From Herbiconiux ginsengi (GTDB lineage Bacteria; Actinomycetota; Actinomycetes; Actinomycetales; Microbacteriaceae): a DNA stretch of 64,000 nt. The position numbers and the translations under genes were made by a program. A model generated the notes under the pieces. It was not told the origin of the DNA. It did not search any database and saw only the letters and a program-made list of their open reading frames with translations. The DNA lies in the NCBI RefSeq assembly GCF_900107435.1, contig NZ_FNPZ01000002.1, positions 186,001 through 250,000 on the forward strand, in the 5' to 3' direction. Positions 10,108 through 19,220 of the stretch are shown here, one piece after another (positions within the stretch are counted from its first letter, which is position 1; the number at the start of each line of letters is the position of its first letter).

Positions 10108-12087
10108 ATGAGTCTGCTTGGAGGGATCAACGATCCCCGCGATCTCGACGCACTCTCGCCCGCCCAGCTGGAGACGCTGGCGGGCGAGATCCGCGCTTTC
10201 CTGATCGCGGAGGTCTCGAAGACCGGTGGTCACCTCGGCCCCAACCTGGGCGTGGTGGAGACCACCATCGCCATCCACAAGGTGTTCGATTCGCCGCGCG
10301 ACGCGATCGTGTTCGACACCGGGCACCAGTCCTACGTGCACAAGCTGCTCACCGGCCGTCAGGACTTCTCCGGTCTTCGGCAGAAGGGCGGACTGGCCGG
10401 CTACCCGCAGCGCTCGGAGAGCCCGCACGACGTCGTGGAGTCGTCGCACGCCTCCAGTTCGCTGTCCTGGGCCGACGGCATCTCCCGCGCGTTCGAGATG
10501 ACCGGCCAGAACGACCGGCACGTCGTGGCCGTGGTCGGTGACGGTGCGCTCACGGGCGGCATGACCTGGGAGGCGCTCAACAACATCAGCGACGACAATT
10601 CGCGCAACCTCGTGATCATCGTCAATGACAACGGCCGGTCCTACGCCCCGACCATCGGCGGCATGGCGCGCTACCTCAACACCGTGCGCACCAAGAAGGG
10701 CTACCACGACCTGCACCAGTCGAGCCGCAAGCTGTTCGACCGCCTGGGCGCCCCGGCGCGAGCGCTCTACCGCGGTGCGCGCGGTGGTCTGCACGGGTTC
10801 CTCAGCCGGGTCACCAACAACTCCTCGCTCTACGCGAACCTCGACATCAAGTACCTCGGCCCGGTCGACGGACACGATCTCGGGGCCATGATCGAGGCCC
10901 TGCAGCAGGCGAAGCAGTACGGCGCGCCGGTGATCGTGCATGCCATCACCGAGAAGGGCCGCGGCTACCAGCCGGCCCTCACAGATGTGGCCGACCAGTT
11001 CCACGCGGTCGGGCAGATCGACCCCGAGACGGGCGAGCCGATCTCAGCGCCCTCCGGTGCCCCGTCGTGGACCGGCGTCTTCGCCGACGAGATGGTGCGC
11101 CAGGCCGAGCAGGACGAGACGATCGTGGGCATCACCGCCGCGATGCTCCGCCCCACCGGTCTCCACAAGTTCGCCGAGCGGTTCCCGACGCGGGTGTTCG
11201 ACGTCGGCATCGCCGAGCAGCATGCCGTGACCTCGGCCGCGGGCCTCGCGTTCGGCGGCTTGCATCCTGTGGTGGCGCTCTACGCCACCTTCGTCAACCG
11301 CGCCTTCGACCAGGTGCTGATGGATGTCGGCCTCCACCAGGCCGGCGTCACCTTCGTTCTCGACCGGGCCGGTGTCACCGGGCCCGACGGCGCGAGCCAC
11401 CACGGCATGTGGGATCTCGCCATCCTGCAGGTGGTGCCGCGCATCCGCCTCAGCGCCCCGCGCGACGCGGAGCGACTGCGCGAAGAACTCGCCGAAGCGG
11501 TGCGAGTGACGGATGCCCCCACAGTCGTGCGCTTTCCCAAGGGCAACGTGGGCCCCGACATCCCGGCCATCCGGCGCACCGTCGACGGCGTCGACGTGCT
11601 CCGCGAAGACGCGCAGAAAGACGTTCTCATCGTGGCCGTCGGCCCGATGGCCGAATTGTCGCTGGAGGTCGCCGAGCTGCTCGAGGCGCAGGGCATCGGC
11701 AGCACCGTGGTCGATCCGCGCTGGGTGGTGCCCGTGCCGTGGAGCATCATCGAGCTCTCGGATGCGCACCGCATCGTCGTGACCATCGAAGACGGCGTGC
11801 GCGTGGGCGGGATCGGCACGCGCATCCGGCAAGACCTGCGCGAGGCCGGCGTCGACACCGCGGTCACCGAGCTGGGCCTGCCCGACGAGTTCCTCGAGCA
11901 CGCGAGCCGCTCCGAGATCCTGCAGCGCGTGGGGCTCACTCCCGAGCAGATCGCCGAGGATCTGGTGGCGCAGGTGCGGGGCAACAAGATCCCGATCGCC
12001 CGGCCCCTGAGCGACGCCGGTCACGCCGCCGCCTACCCGTCGCTGAAGAACAGCGACACCGACACGCTTCACCGCCTGGTGCGGTAG
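10108..12087 (+). CDS. dxs: 1-deoxy-D-xylulose-5-phosphate synthase
   Basis: Dxs condenses pyruvate and glyceraldehyde 3-phosphate with thiamine diphosphate, the first step of the MEP isoprenoid pathway. The 659-residue protein has the ThDP/Mg motif GDGALTGGM from about residue 144 ending in NDN, the catalytic Glu370 in AEQHAVT, and DRAGVTGPDGASHHG in the central domain. The ATG at 10108 is preferred over a GTG three codons earlier because GGGAAGG lies eight bases before it. The last 19 bases overlap the 3' end of the opposite-strand reductase gene. Confidence 0.95.
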   Translation: MSLLGGINDPRDLDALSPAQLETLAGEIRAFLIAEVSKTGGHLGPNLGVVETTIAIHKVFDSPRDAIVFDTGHQSYVHKLLTGRQDFSGLRQKGGLAGYPQRSESPHDVVESSHASSSLSWADGISRAFEMTGQNDRHVVAVVGDGALTGGMTWEALNNISDDNSRNLVIIVNDNGRSYAPTIGGMARYLNTVRTKKGYHDLHQSSRKLFDRLGAPARALYRGARGGLHGFLSRVTNNSSLYANLDIKYLGPVDGHDLGAMIEALQQAKQYGAPVIVHAITEKGRGYQPALTDVADQFHAVGQIDPETGEPISAPSGAPSWTGVFADEMVRQAEQDETIVGITAAMLRPTGLHKFAERFPTRVFDVGIAEQHAVTSAAGLAFGGLHPVVALYATFVNRAFDQVLMDVGLHQAGVTFVLDRAGVTGPDGASHHGMWDLAILQVVPRIRLSAPRDAERLREELAEAVRVTDAPTVVRFPKGNVGPDIPAIRRTVDGVDVLREDAQKDVLIVAVGPMAELSLEVAELLEAQGIGSTVVDPRWVVPVPWSIIELSDAHRIVVTIEDGVRVGGIGTRIRQDLREAGVDTAVTELGLPDEFLEHASRSEILQRVGLTPEQIAEDLVAQVRGNKIPIARPLSDAGHAAAYPSLKNSDTDTLHRLVR

Positions 12088-12608
12088 ACGGCTCCGATCG
12101 CGCCGCTCGGGAAGAGCTGCGTGCTCACGAGGTCGAACACGCCAGAGGTTCCCGACAGCGGCAGTATCGGTGCGCCCGCGCCGAGTACCACCGGCATGGT
12201 GGTGAGCAGGATCTCGTCGAGCAGGCCGGCGTCGGCCACCTGAGCGGCGACCAGGCCGCCTCCAACGATCCAGATTTTCTTGTCGCCGGCTGCCTCGACC
12301 CACTCCTCGTGCAGTTCGGTGACGTCGCCTCGGGCCATCCGGATGTCTCCGCCCGGTATGAGCGGAAGCACGCGGTTCGTGAGAACCCAGGAGACGTGAT
12401 CGGGATACGGCCACTTCTCGGGGTTGTCGTCGAGCAGGAATTCGTAGGTGCGCGACCCCATCACCACGACTCCGACCCCGGCGATGAAGGCCTCGTAGTC
12501 GGCGGTGAACTCCTCGAACCCGAACTGCATCAGCCAGTCGAGCCCGTTGTCGCGATCGGCGATGAACCCGTCGATGCTGGCGGCCACGTAGTACTGCGTC
12601 TTGGTCAT
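12069..12608 (-). CDS. Dihydrofolate reductase family protein (RibD C-terminal-like)
   Basis: This 179-residue protein opens with KTQYYVAASIDGFIADRDNGLDWL and has VVMGSRTYEFLL and WIVGGGLVAAQVADAGLLDE, the NADPH-binding layout of the RibD C-terminal/DHFR superfamily. Stand-alone members are abundant in Actinobacteria and their substrates are usually unknown, so neither folate nor riboflavin biosynthesis should be assumed. It overlaps dxs tail-to-tail by 19 bp. The gene starts just downstream of the 75-bp hairpin that follows the fadB-like gene. Confidence 0.85.
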   Translation of the reverse strand: MTKTQYYVAASIDGFIADRDNGLDWLMQFGFEEFTADYEAFIAGVGVVVMGSRTYEFLLDDNPEKWPYPDHVSWVLTNRVLPLIPGGDIRMARGDVTELHEEWVEAAGDKKIWIVGGGLVAAQVADAGLLDEILLTTMPVVLGAGAPILPLSGTSGVFDLVSTQLFPSGAIGAVYRTRR

Positions 12609-12647
12609 GCCGTGACGCTACCGCCATCCACCGACACCGACACCGAA

Positions 12648-12722
12648 CGTTGGAAATCGCAAACGTGGCGCCGACCGAGCCGTATACGGCTGCGGCCGGC
12701 GCCACGTTTGCGATTTTGAACG
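12648..12722. repeat. 75-bp hairpin repeat, copy 1 (terminator-like, REP-like)
   Basis: The two arms are about 26 nt each (12648-12673 and 12697-12722) and pair with two mismatches; the inner 20 bp pair perfectly (left arm AAATCGCAAACGTGGCGCCG). The loop contains a further 14-bp palindrome, AGCCGTATACGGCT, at 12678-12691. The element lies directly after the 3' end of the fadB-like gene and before the reductase gene. A second 75-bp element with the same core and spacing lies at 19221-19295. No U-tract follows either arm. Confidence 0.75.
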
Positions 12723-12726
12723 ACTG

Positions 12727-14871
12727 CTACTCCACGCCGCGGATGACCGGGTGGTGGAAGGTGTCGCCGAACACGCGCTCCGAGGCGCCCACGCGGTCGA
12801 GGTAAGGCGTGAGGCCCCCCATCTGGAACGGGTAGCCCGCGCCGAGGATGAGGCAGAGGTCGATGTCCTCCGCCGCGTGCACCACGTCGTCCTGCAGCAT
12901 CCGGTGCACCTCGTCGGCGAGACCGTCTTCGACGCGGCGCAGGATCTCGGCCTCGGTCATCGGCTTCGCCTCGCCCTTCGGCGGCGCGACGATCTTCACG
13001 GCCTCCTTGTCGAAACCGGTGATCTTGCCCTTGGCGTCGCGGTCGAAGATCTTGCCGTGCTCGGCGAGCTTGTGCAGGTTCGCGCTCTCGAAGAAGCGAT
13101 CGGGGAACGCGGCGTGGTGCGTGTCGAGCACGTGCGCGCCCACCTTGAGCCCCACGAGCTCGAGCAGCTCGAACGGCGTCATCGGCAGCCCGAAGGGGTC
13201 GAGCGCCCGGTTCATCACCTCGAAGGAGGTGCCGGTGTCGACGGCGTGCATCGCCTCGCCCAGCACCTTGGCCAGGATGCGGTTCACCACGAATCCGGGG
13301 GTGTCGCGCGTGATGACCGCGTTCTTCTTGAGCTTCGCGGCGGTGACCATCGCGGTCGACAGCGTCGCCTCATCCGTCGCCGGCGCGTTCACGACCTCGA
13401 CCAGGGGCATGACCGCCACGGGGTTGAAGAAGTGGAAGCCCACCAGGCGCTCCGGATGCGCGAGCTTGGCACCGATCTGCTCCACCGAGAGCGACGAGGT
13501 GTTCGTCGCCAAGACGGCGGTGTCGGAGACGTGCTTCTCGATCTCAGCGAAGACGTCCTGCTTCACGCCCAGCTCCTCGAACACGGCCTCGATCACCCAG
13601 TCGGCGTCGTTGAACTCCGCCTTGTCGGTGGTGCCGTGGATCAATGCGTTGAGGCGGTTCGACTCGTCGGGCGAGATGCGACCCTTCGACAGCAGGGTCG
13701 CGATCTCGCCGCGGATGTAGTCGAGCCCCTTGTCGACACGCGCCTGGTCGAGGTCGGTGATGACCACGGGCACCTGCAGTCGGCGCACGAACAGCAGGGC
13801 GAACTGCGAGGCCATCAGGCCCGCACCGATGATGCCCACCTTCGTGACGGGCTTCGCGAGCGCCTTGTCGGGCGCCCCGGCCGGCCGCTTGGCACGCTTC
13901 TGCACCAGGTCGAAGGCGTAGATCGACGCACGGAACTGATCGCCCGCGATCAGCTCGGCCAGGGCCTCGTCCTCCCGCTCGAAGCCCTCCTCGGGCGTAC
14001 CCGATTTGGCCGCCTTCAGCAGGTCGAGGGCCGCGTAGGGCGACTTCGCGACGGTGCCGATGCGCGACTCGAGCATCTTGCGGGCGATGCCGATCGCGAC
14101 ATCCCACTTCACCATCCGCTCGATCTTGCCGGGCTCGTTCGGCCGCTTCACCTTGATGCGGCCGGTGAGCACGCCGTCGGCCCAGACGAGCGAGTCTTCG
14201 AGGTAGTTCGCCGGCCCGAAGATGGCGTCGGCGATGCCGAGGTCGAACGCCTCCTGGCCCTTCAGCATGCGGTTGTTCTTCAGCGGGTTCTCGATCACGA
14301 TCTTCAGGGCGTTCTCGATGCCGATGAGGTTCGGCAGCAGGTAGGCGCCGCCCCAACCCGGGATGATGCCGAGGAAGACCTCGGGCAGCGCGAGTGCGGG
14401 GGTCGAGGAGTCGATGGTGCGGTAGTCGGCCGCGAGAGCGACCTCCACACCGCCGCCGAGAGCGAGGCCGTTGACGAAGGCGAAGGAGGGCACACCCACC
14501 TTCTTCATCTTGCCGAACACGAAGTGGCCGAGCTGGGCCATCTTCTTGGCGACCTCTTTGCTCGGGATCTCGCCCACCTTGCTGAGGTCGGCGCCGGCCG
14601 CCAGGATATACGGCTTGCCGGTGACGGCCACGGCGTCGATCTCGCCGGCCGCCGCCCGGGCGGTCAGCGCATCCAGTGTCGCTCCGTACTCGGTCAGCGT
14701 GACCGGGCCCAGCGTGTTCGGCCGGGTGTGGTCGCGCCCGTTGTCGAGCGTGATGAGGGCGAGCGTCTTGCCGCTCGGCAGGGGGATGTCACGCACGTAG
14801 GAGTGCGTCACGACCTCGTCGGCCGACAACTCCTCCAATCCGCTGAAATCGATGGTGGAGTAGTCGGTCAT
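12727..14871 (-). CDS. 3-hydroxyacyl-CoA dehydrogenase / enoyl-CoA hydratase, FadB-like
   Basis: This 714-residue two-domain beta-oxidation enzyme has an N-terminal crotonase fold (about residues 1-310, oxyanion-hole region ALGGGVEVALAADYR). It is followed by an NAD-binding hydroxyacyl-CoA dehydrogenase domain with GIIGAGLMAS near residue 335 and the catalytic-region motif VGFHFFNPV. It hydrates enoyl-CoA and oxidises the 3-hydroxyacyl-CoA. The start is set by MTDYSTIDFSG, which overlaps the thiolase stop by 4 bp (ATGA). It forms the trifunctional beta-oxidation pair with the upstream thiolase. Confidence 0.93.
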   Translation of the reverse strand: MTDYSTIDFSGLEELSADEVVTHSYVRDIPLPSGKTLALITLDNGRDHTRPNTLGPVTLTEYGATLDALTARAAAGEIDAVAVTGKPYILAAGADLSKVGEIPSKEVAKKMAQLGHFVFGKMKKVGVPSFAFVNGLALGGGVEVALAADYRTIDSSTPALALPEVFLGIIPGWGGAYLLPNLIGIENALKIVIENPLKNNRMLKGQEAFDLGIADAIFGPANYLEDSLVWADGVLTGRIKVKRPNEPGKIERMVKWDVAIGIARKMLESRIGTVAKSPYAALDLLKAAKSGTPEEGFEREDEALAELIAGDQFRASIYAFDLVQKRAKRPAGAPDKALAKPVTKVGIIGAGLMASQFALLFVRRLQVPVVITDLDQARVDKGLDYIRGEIATLLSKGRISPDESNRLNALIHGTTDKAEFNDADWVIEAVFEELGVKQDVFAEIEKHVSDTAVLATNTSSLSVEQIGAKLAHPERLVGFHFFNPVAVMPLVEVVNAPATDEATLSTAMVTAAKLKKNAVITRDTPGFVVNRILAKVLGEAMHAVDTGTSFEVMNRALDPFGLPMTPFELLELVGLKVGAHVLDTHHAAFPDRFFESANLHKLAEHGKIFDRDAKGKITGFDKEAVKIVAPPKGEAKPMTEAEILRRVEDGLADEVHRMLQDDVVHAAEDIDLCLILGAGYPFQMGGLTPYLDRVGASERVFGDTFHHPVIRGVE

Positions 14872-16082
14872 CGTGCCGCCTTCTTGCTTGCCTTCTTGTT
14901 CCAGTTCGGGTTCTCCCAGATGACCGTGCCGCCCTGCCCGAGGCCGATGCACATCGCGGTGACGCCGTAGCGCACCTCCGGGTGCTCCTCGAACTGCCGC
15001 GCGAGCTGGATCATGAGCCGCACGCCCGAGGAGGCGAGCGGGTGGCCGATGGCGATCGCGCCGCCGTATTCGTTCACCCGGGGGTCGTCGTCGTCGATGC
15101 CGAAATGGTCGAGGAACGACAGCACCTGCACCGCGAAGGCCTCGTTCAGTTCGAACAGGCCGATGTCGTCGATCGACAGGCCGGCCTTGCGCAGTGCCTT
15201 CTCCGTGGAGGGCACCGGGCCGATGCCCATGATCTCCGGCTCCACGCCCGCGAAGGCGAAGGAGACGAGCCGCATCTTGATCGAGAGACCGAGTTCCTTC
15301 GCCATCGACTCGCTCGCGATGAGCGACGCGGTGGCGCCGTCGTTCAGTCCCGAGGAGTTTCCGGCCGTCACCCGGCCGTGCGGCCGGAACGGGGTGCGGA
15401 GACCGGCGAGGCCCTCCATCGTCGTCTCGGGGCGCGGCGCCTCGTCGCGGGTGGCGAGCCCCCAGCCCTCGGCGCTCTTGGTGGCCACCGGGATGAGGTC
15501 GGGCTGGATCTTGCCCGCCTCATAGGCCGCGGCGACCTTCTGCTGGCTGCGCATCGCGTAACGGTCGGAGCGCTCCTTGGTGAGTTGCGGGAAGCGGTCG
15601 TGGATGCGCTCGGCCGTGTTGCCCATGTTGAGCGCCTCCGCGCTCACCAGCTTCTCGGCCAGGAAGCGCGGGTTGGGATCGGCGTTGAAGCCCATCGGAT
15701 GCCGGCCCATGTGCTCCACGCCGCCCGCGATCGCGAGATCGTAGGCACCGAAGGCGATGGCGCCCGCGGTGGTGGTGACGCTCGTCATCGCCCCCGCGCA
15801 CATCCGGTCGATCGCGTAGCCCGGCACAGAGAGCGGCAGACCCGAGAGCAGGGCCGCCGTGCGGCCGAGGGTCAGACCCTGGTCACCCTGCTGCGTCGTG
15901 GCGGCGATCGCCACGTCGTCGATCAGGTCTTTCGGCACCTTCGGGTTGCGTTCGAGTAATCCGATGATCGCCTTGACGACCAGATCGTCTGCTCGCGTCT
16001 GCCAGTACATGCCCTTTTCGCCCGCACGCCCGAACGGGGTGCGTACACCGTCGACGAAAACGACTTCAGATCTTTCGGCCAC
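14868..16082 (-). CDS. Acetyl-CoA C-acyltransferase (thiolase), FadA-like
   Basis: Thiolase cleaves 3-ketoacyl-CoA with CoA in the last step of beta-oxidation. The 404-residue protein has the nucleophile Cys95 in DRMCAGAMTS, the His motif GHPLASSG and the second catalytic Cys in AMCIGLGQGG. The GTG start is chosen because AGGAGG lies four bases upstream; the open frame extends further but lacks homology. Its stop overlaps the start of the fadB-like gene, so the two are translated together. Confidence 0.93.
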   Translation of the reverse strand: MAERSEVVFVDGVRTPFGRAGEKGMYWQTRADDLVVKAIIGLLERNPKVPKDLIDDVAIAATTQQGDQGLTLGRTAALLSGLPLSVPGYAIDRMCAGAMTSVTTTAGAIAFGAYDLAIAGGVEHMGRHPMGFNADPNPRFLAEKLVSAEALNMGNTAERIHDRFPQLTKERSDRYAMRSQQKVAAAYEAGKIQPDLIPVATKSAEGWGLATRDEAPRPETTMEGLAGLRTPFRPHGRVTAGNSSGLNDGATASLIASESMAKELGLSIKMRLVSFAFAGVEPEIMGIGPVPSTEKALRKAGLSIDDIGLFELNEAFAVQVLSFLDHFGIDDDDPRVNEYGGAIAIGHPLASSGVRLMIQLARQFEEHPEVRYGVTAMCIGLGQGGTVIWENPNWNKKASKKAAR

Positions 16083-16154
16083 TATGCCTCCTGGGATTGG
16101 ATCGGGTTCGAGTCTAGAACCGCCCATTCCACGACTGGAATCGATTGATTCTTC

Positions 16155-17375
16155 CTACGAATCGACTTCCACCGGGTTCTCGGGGCTTTGGTGGGGATCT
16201 ACAAAGGCCTGCAGGATCGGCTGTGCAGTCAGTTCAATCTGCCAGGGCCGTGCGCCCAGCTCGCGAAGACCGTCGGAGACGCTCTCGATCGTCAGCGGAT
16301 CGGGCGCGTTCCACGCGATCCGCCGCAGGAAGTCAGGGGTGAGCAGGTTCTCGAGCGGGATGTCGTGCTCGGCCGAGACGGCGCTGAGCGCGGCCCGCGC
16401 GGCCTTCAGTCGGGCATCCGCCTCGGGATTCTTGTCCGACCAGCTGCGAGGGGGCGGCAGGGTGTCGGTGGCCCGCTTCTGCACCGGGATGTCGTCGGTG
16501 GTGAGGGCGCGTTCGATGGCGGCCCACCAGCGGTCCAGTTCGGATCGGCTGGCGCGGCCGGAGAACTGCTTGAGCGCCGCGAGTTCGCGGCGCGAAGCCG
16601 GCAAGGCACGTGCGGCCACCAGAAGCGAGGAATCCGGAACCAGGCGACCCGGCGCCGTGTCGCTCTCGCGGGCGAGTTCGTCGCGCGCCAGCCAGAGTTC
16701 GCGGGCCGCCGCCAGATGCCGGTCGGCGCGGAGAGCGTGGATGCCGCTCAGTCGGCGCCAGGGCTCGGCGAGCGGCGCCTTCTCCTCCTTCGCCACCACG
16801 GCGGCGAACTCCTGCGCCGCGATCTCGAGCTTGCCCTGCTCCTTCAGCAGCACGGCCATCGAGTCGCGCAGATCGATCAGAAGCTCCACGTCGAGAGCGG
16901 CGTACTCGAGCCAGGAGGCGGGCAGCGGCCGGGTCGACCAGTCGGCGGCGGAGTGCTCCTTGGCGAGGTGCACGCCGAGCAGTTCCTCCACCACGGTGCC
17001 GAGACCGACCCGGGGGATGCCGAGCAGCCGGGCGGCGAGTTCGGTGTCGAAGACGGTGCGGGGATCAAGGCCCACCTCGCGGAGGCAGGGCAGGTCTTGG
17101 CTGGCGGCGTGCAGCACCCATTCCACGTCGCCGATCACCGACTGCAGAGGAGCGAACTCCTCGATCGCCGGAGGGTCGATGAGGAAGGTGCCGGAGCCGC
17201 GCCGGTAGAGCTGGATGAGGTAGGCCCGTTGGGAGTAGCGGAAACCGCTGGCCCGTTCGGCGTCGACCGCCACCGGGCCCGTGCCGAGGGCCAGTGCCTC
17301 GACCGCGTCGTGGAATTCGTCGACCGTGCTGATCACGGTGCGTTCTGGTACTTCGATCAGTTCTTCTTCACTCAC
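16155..17375 (-). CDS. rnd: Ribonuclease D (HRDC domain)
   Basis: This 406-residue DEDD-family 3'-5' exoribonuclease trims tRNA and other stable RNA precursors. Exonuclease motif I is AVDAERASG, motif II is HAASQDL and motif III is YAALDVELL, within the first 180 residues. A HRDC-like helical domain follows around residues 215-290. The start overlaps the DUF3000 stop by 8 bp; the same DUF3000-rnd neighbourhood near dxs is found in M. tuberculosis. Confidence 0.92.
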   Translation of the reverse strand: MSEEELIEVPERTVISTVDEFHDAVEALALGTGPVAVDAERASGFRYSQRAYLIQLYRRGSGTFLIDPPAIEEFAPLQSVIGDVEWVLHAASQDLPCLREVGLDPRTVFDTELAARLLGIPRVGLGTVVEELLGVHLAKEHSAADWSTRPLPASWLEYAALDVELLIDLRDSMAVLLKEQGKLEIAAQEFAAVVAKEEKAPLAEPWRRLSGIHALRADRHLAAARELWLARDELARESDTAPGRLVPDSSLLVAARALPASRRELAALKQFSGRASRSELDRWWAAIERALTTDDIPVQKRATDTLPPPRSWSDKNPEADARLKAARAALSAVSAEHDIPLENLLTPDFLRRIAWNAPDPLTIESVSDGLRELGARPWQIELTAQPILQAFVDPHQSPENPVEVDS

Positions 17376-17964
17376 GTTTGGCTCGCCTGGTCTGCAACAT
17401 CGTCACGCCATCGACGACGGGTGGCAGACCGGCCAGCATGCAGAGGAGTTCGCTCCAGCCCTCGACATGGGCCTGGAGGTTGTGGTCTGTAGGGGTCCAG
17501 GATGCCCGCAACTCGATCTGAGCGCCATCACCCTGGCTCGACAGCTCGCCGAAACCGGTCGAGATGATCTTGGTCGCGGTGCCGGAGGCGCTCGTGTAGT
17601 TGGCACCACGAGCATCCAATGCGTCGACCAGCCACGACCAGGCGACGTCGGCGAGGAAGGGGTCGAGGCCGATCTCGGTCTCCAGCGGAGCCTGCGCGAA
17701 GCAGACCACCCGGAACTCGCCTCCCCAGGCCTCCGGCCGATCCTCGTCGTAGAGCAGGATGAAGCGTCCGGTGCCCAGTTCCGAGTCGGCGCCGTGCCGC
17801 GCGGGCGTGACATCGGCGGCGAGAGCCACGGCGTGCGGAGCGAGGTTCGCCGGGGCGGGGATCTCGTGCACCACGAGCTCGGCGCGCGTGTCGGCCCGGC
17901 GCAGCGAGTCGAGCGCTGCGCCGAAGGCCGCCGGGACGTCCGGCGTGAAGGGGGAATCGGCCAC
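17368..17964 (-). CDS. DUF3000 family protein
   Basis: This 198-residue, probably cytoplasmic protein shows family features such as VVHEIPAPANLAPHAVAL, GTGRFILLYDEDRPEAW and a C-terminal GWSELLCMLAGLPP. The function is unknown; its fixed position in front of rnd suggests a link to RNA metabolism, but this is inference. It starts with GTG and has no ribosome site; TAGTCT ends six bases before the start codon, which predicts a leaderless mRNA. Confidence 0.82.
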   Translation of the reverse strand: MADSPFTPDVPAAFGAALDSLRRADTRAELVVHEIPAPANLAPHAVALAADVTPARHGADSELGTGRFILLYDEDRPEAWGGEFRVVCFAQAPLETEIGLDPFLADVAWSWLVDALDARGANYTSASGTATKIISTGFGELSSQGDGAQIELRASWTPTDHNLQAHVEGWSELLCMLAGLPPVVDGVTMLQTRRAKRE

Positions 17965-17970
17965 GTCTGC

Positions 17971-17979
17971 AGACTAGAG
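17971..17979. promoter_or_regulatory. Overlapping divergent -10 elements (DUF3000 / alpha-beta hydrolase)
   Basis: On the minus strand TAGTCT (17971-17976) lies six bases before the DUF3000 GTG. On the plus strand TAGAGT (17974-17979) lies about 58 bp before the hydrolase start. The two -10 boxes share the central CTAG, so polymerase could bind in only one direction at a time. Confidence 0.45.
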
Positions 17980-18037
17980 TTCTTTACGTTCCGGCGGGCG
18001 AAGGCACGCCGGATGGAAACGTGGAGGGACGGGAAAC

Positions 18038-19219
18038 GTGAGTCCGAGAGCATCCGAACCGGCCCGCGTTCCTGCCTGGGCCGTCGTCGCGCTGGCCGCG
18101 GGCACCGTCGCCACGCTCGCCGCGGCGGGCGGCGCGGTGCTCACCGCGCTGATGTCGCGCGCCATCGTCATCCCCTCGCTCCCGGTCGACGACGTGCGCA
18201 TCCTCGGTTACGACGAGGAGTACGGCACCGTGGCGCTCTCGGTCAGCGCCGACTCGATCCTGCCTGGTCTTTACAGCCTGCGGTTCTCCGGCGACACCGG
18301 CCACGCCCGGCTCGGCGAGGTGCTGAGCGTCTCCGACGGCATCGTGGTGCGCTCGGTCATCCAGGTCGACTACGGCGACCTCGGGCGAGCACGTAACGGG
18401 CGCATCAGCGGGTGGTACTACATCCACCCCCGCGAACTCGACGTGCCCGTCGACGAGGTCGAGGTGTTCACCTCGGTCGGGCCGGCGCCGGCGTGGTTCG
18501 TGCCGAGCGTCGACGGGTCACGGTCGAAGTGGGTGATCCAGGTGCACGGGCGGGGAGTGCGGCGGGGTGAGACCATCCGCGCCATCCCCGTCTTCCGCGA
18601 GCGCGGTTACAACACGCTGAGCATCTCCTACCGCAACGACGGAGAGGCTCCCCGTTCCTCCGACGGCCGGTACGCCCTCGGCGACACCGAGTGGCAGGAC
18701 CTCGACGCCGCCATCACCTACGCCGTCGATCACGGCGCCACCGACATCGTGCTGATGGGCTGGTCGATGGGCGGCGCGATCGCCCTGCAGGCGATGGGGC
18801 GCGCGGTGCACCGCGACCGCATCCGGGCCATCGCGCTCGAGTCGCCGGCGGTCGACTGGCGCGACGTGCTGCGCTACCACGGTCGCGCCCGGCACGCGCC
18901 CGAGCTCGTGGGCGATGCGGCGTTCGCCACCGTCACGCATCCGTGGGGCCGCGTGGTGACGGGGCAGGACCAGCCGCTCGACCTCGACCGGCTCGACTTC
19001 GTGAAGCGCTCCGACGAGGTCGACGTGCCCGTGCTCATCCTGCACTCCGACGACGACGGATACGTGCCCTCGACCGGGTCGCGCAAGCTCGCCGAGGCGC
19101 GCCCCGACCTGGTGACGTTCGTGCCGTTCTCGGTGGCGCGCCACACCAAGCTCTGGAACTACGATCGCGCCAAGTGGACCACCGCGATCGACGGCTGGCT
19201 CGCGGCCAACGCGCTCTGA
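18038..19219 (+). CDS. Membrane-anchored alpha/beta hydrolase
   Basis: This 393-residue protein has one N-terminal hydrophobic segment (about residues 13-42, AWAVVALAAGTVATLAAAGG) that acts as an anchor or uncleaved signal. The catalytic domain is in the second half: nucleophile elbow GWSMGG with Ser243, the acid in LHSDDDGYVPS and the His in VARHTKLW. Substrate unknown; esterase or peptidase-like activity are both possible. The GTG start is preceded by GGAGGGACGGGAAAC. It ends in front of a perfect 21-bp-armed hairpin shared with sufE. Confidence 0.86.
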   Translation: MSPRASEPARVPAWAVVALAAGTVATLAAAGGAVLTALMSRAIVIPSLPVDDVRILGYDEEYGTVALSVSADSILPGLYSLRFSGDTGHARLGEVLSVSDGIVVRSVIQVDYGDLGRARNGRISGWYYIHPRELDVPVDEVEVFTSVGPAPAWFVPSVDGSRSKWVIQVHGRGVRRGETIRAIPVFRERGYNTLSISYRNDGEAPRSSDGRYALGDTEWQDLDAAITYAVDHGATDIVLMGWSMGGAIALQAMGRAVHRDRIRAIALESPAVDWRDVLRYHGRARHAPELVGDAAFATVTHPWGRVVTGQDQPLDLDRLDFVKRSDEVDVPVLILHSDDDGYVPSTGSRKLAEARPDLVTFVPFSVARHTKLWNYDRAKWTTAIDGWLAANAL

Positions 19220-19220
19220 C

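Noticed and set aside
12751-14970. Plus-strand open frame opposite the fadB-like gene
   Set aside because: Composition dominated by His, Arg, Leu and Val from antisense reading; the minus-strand gene has complete beta-oxidation motifs.
14868-17964. Horizontally acquired island in the fadBA-rnd region
   Set aside because: Base and codon use look like the rest of the window, there are no mobile-element genes, and rnd-DUF3000 near dxs is a conserved actinobacterial arrangement.
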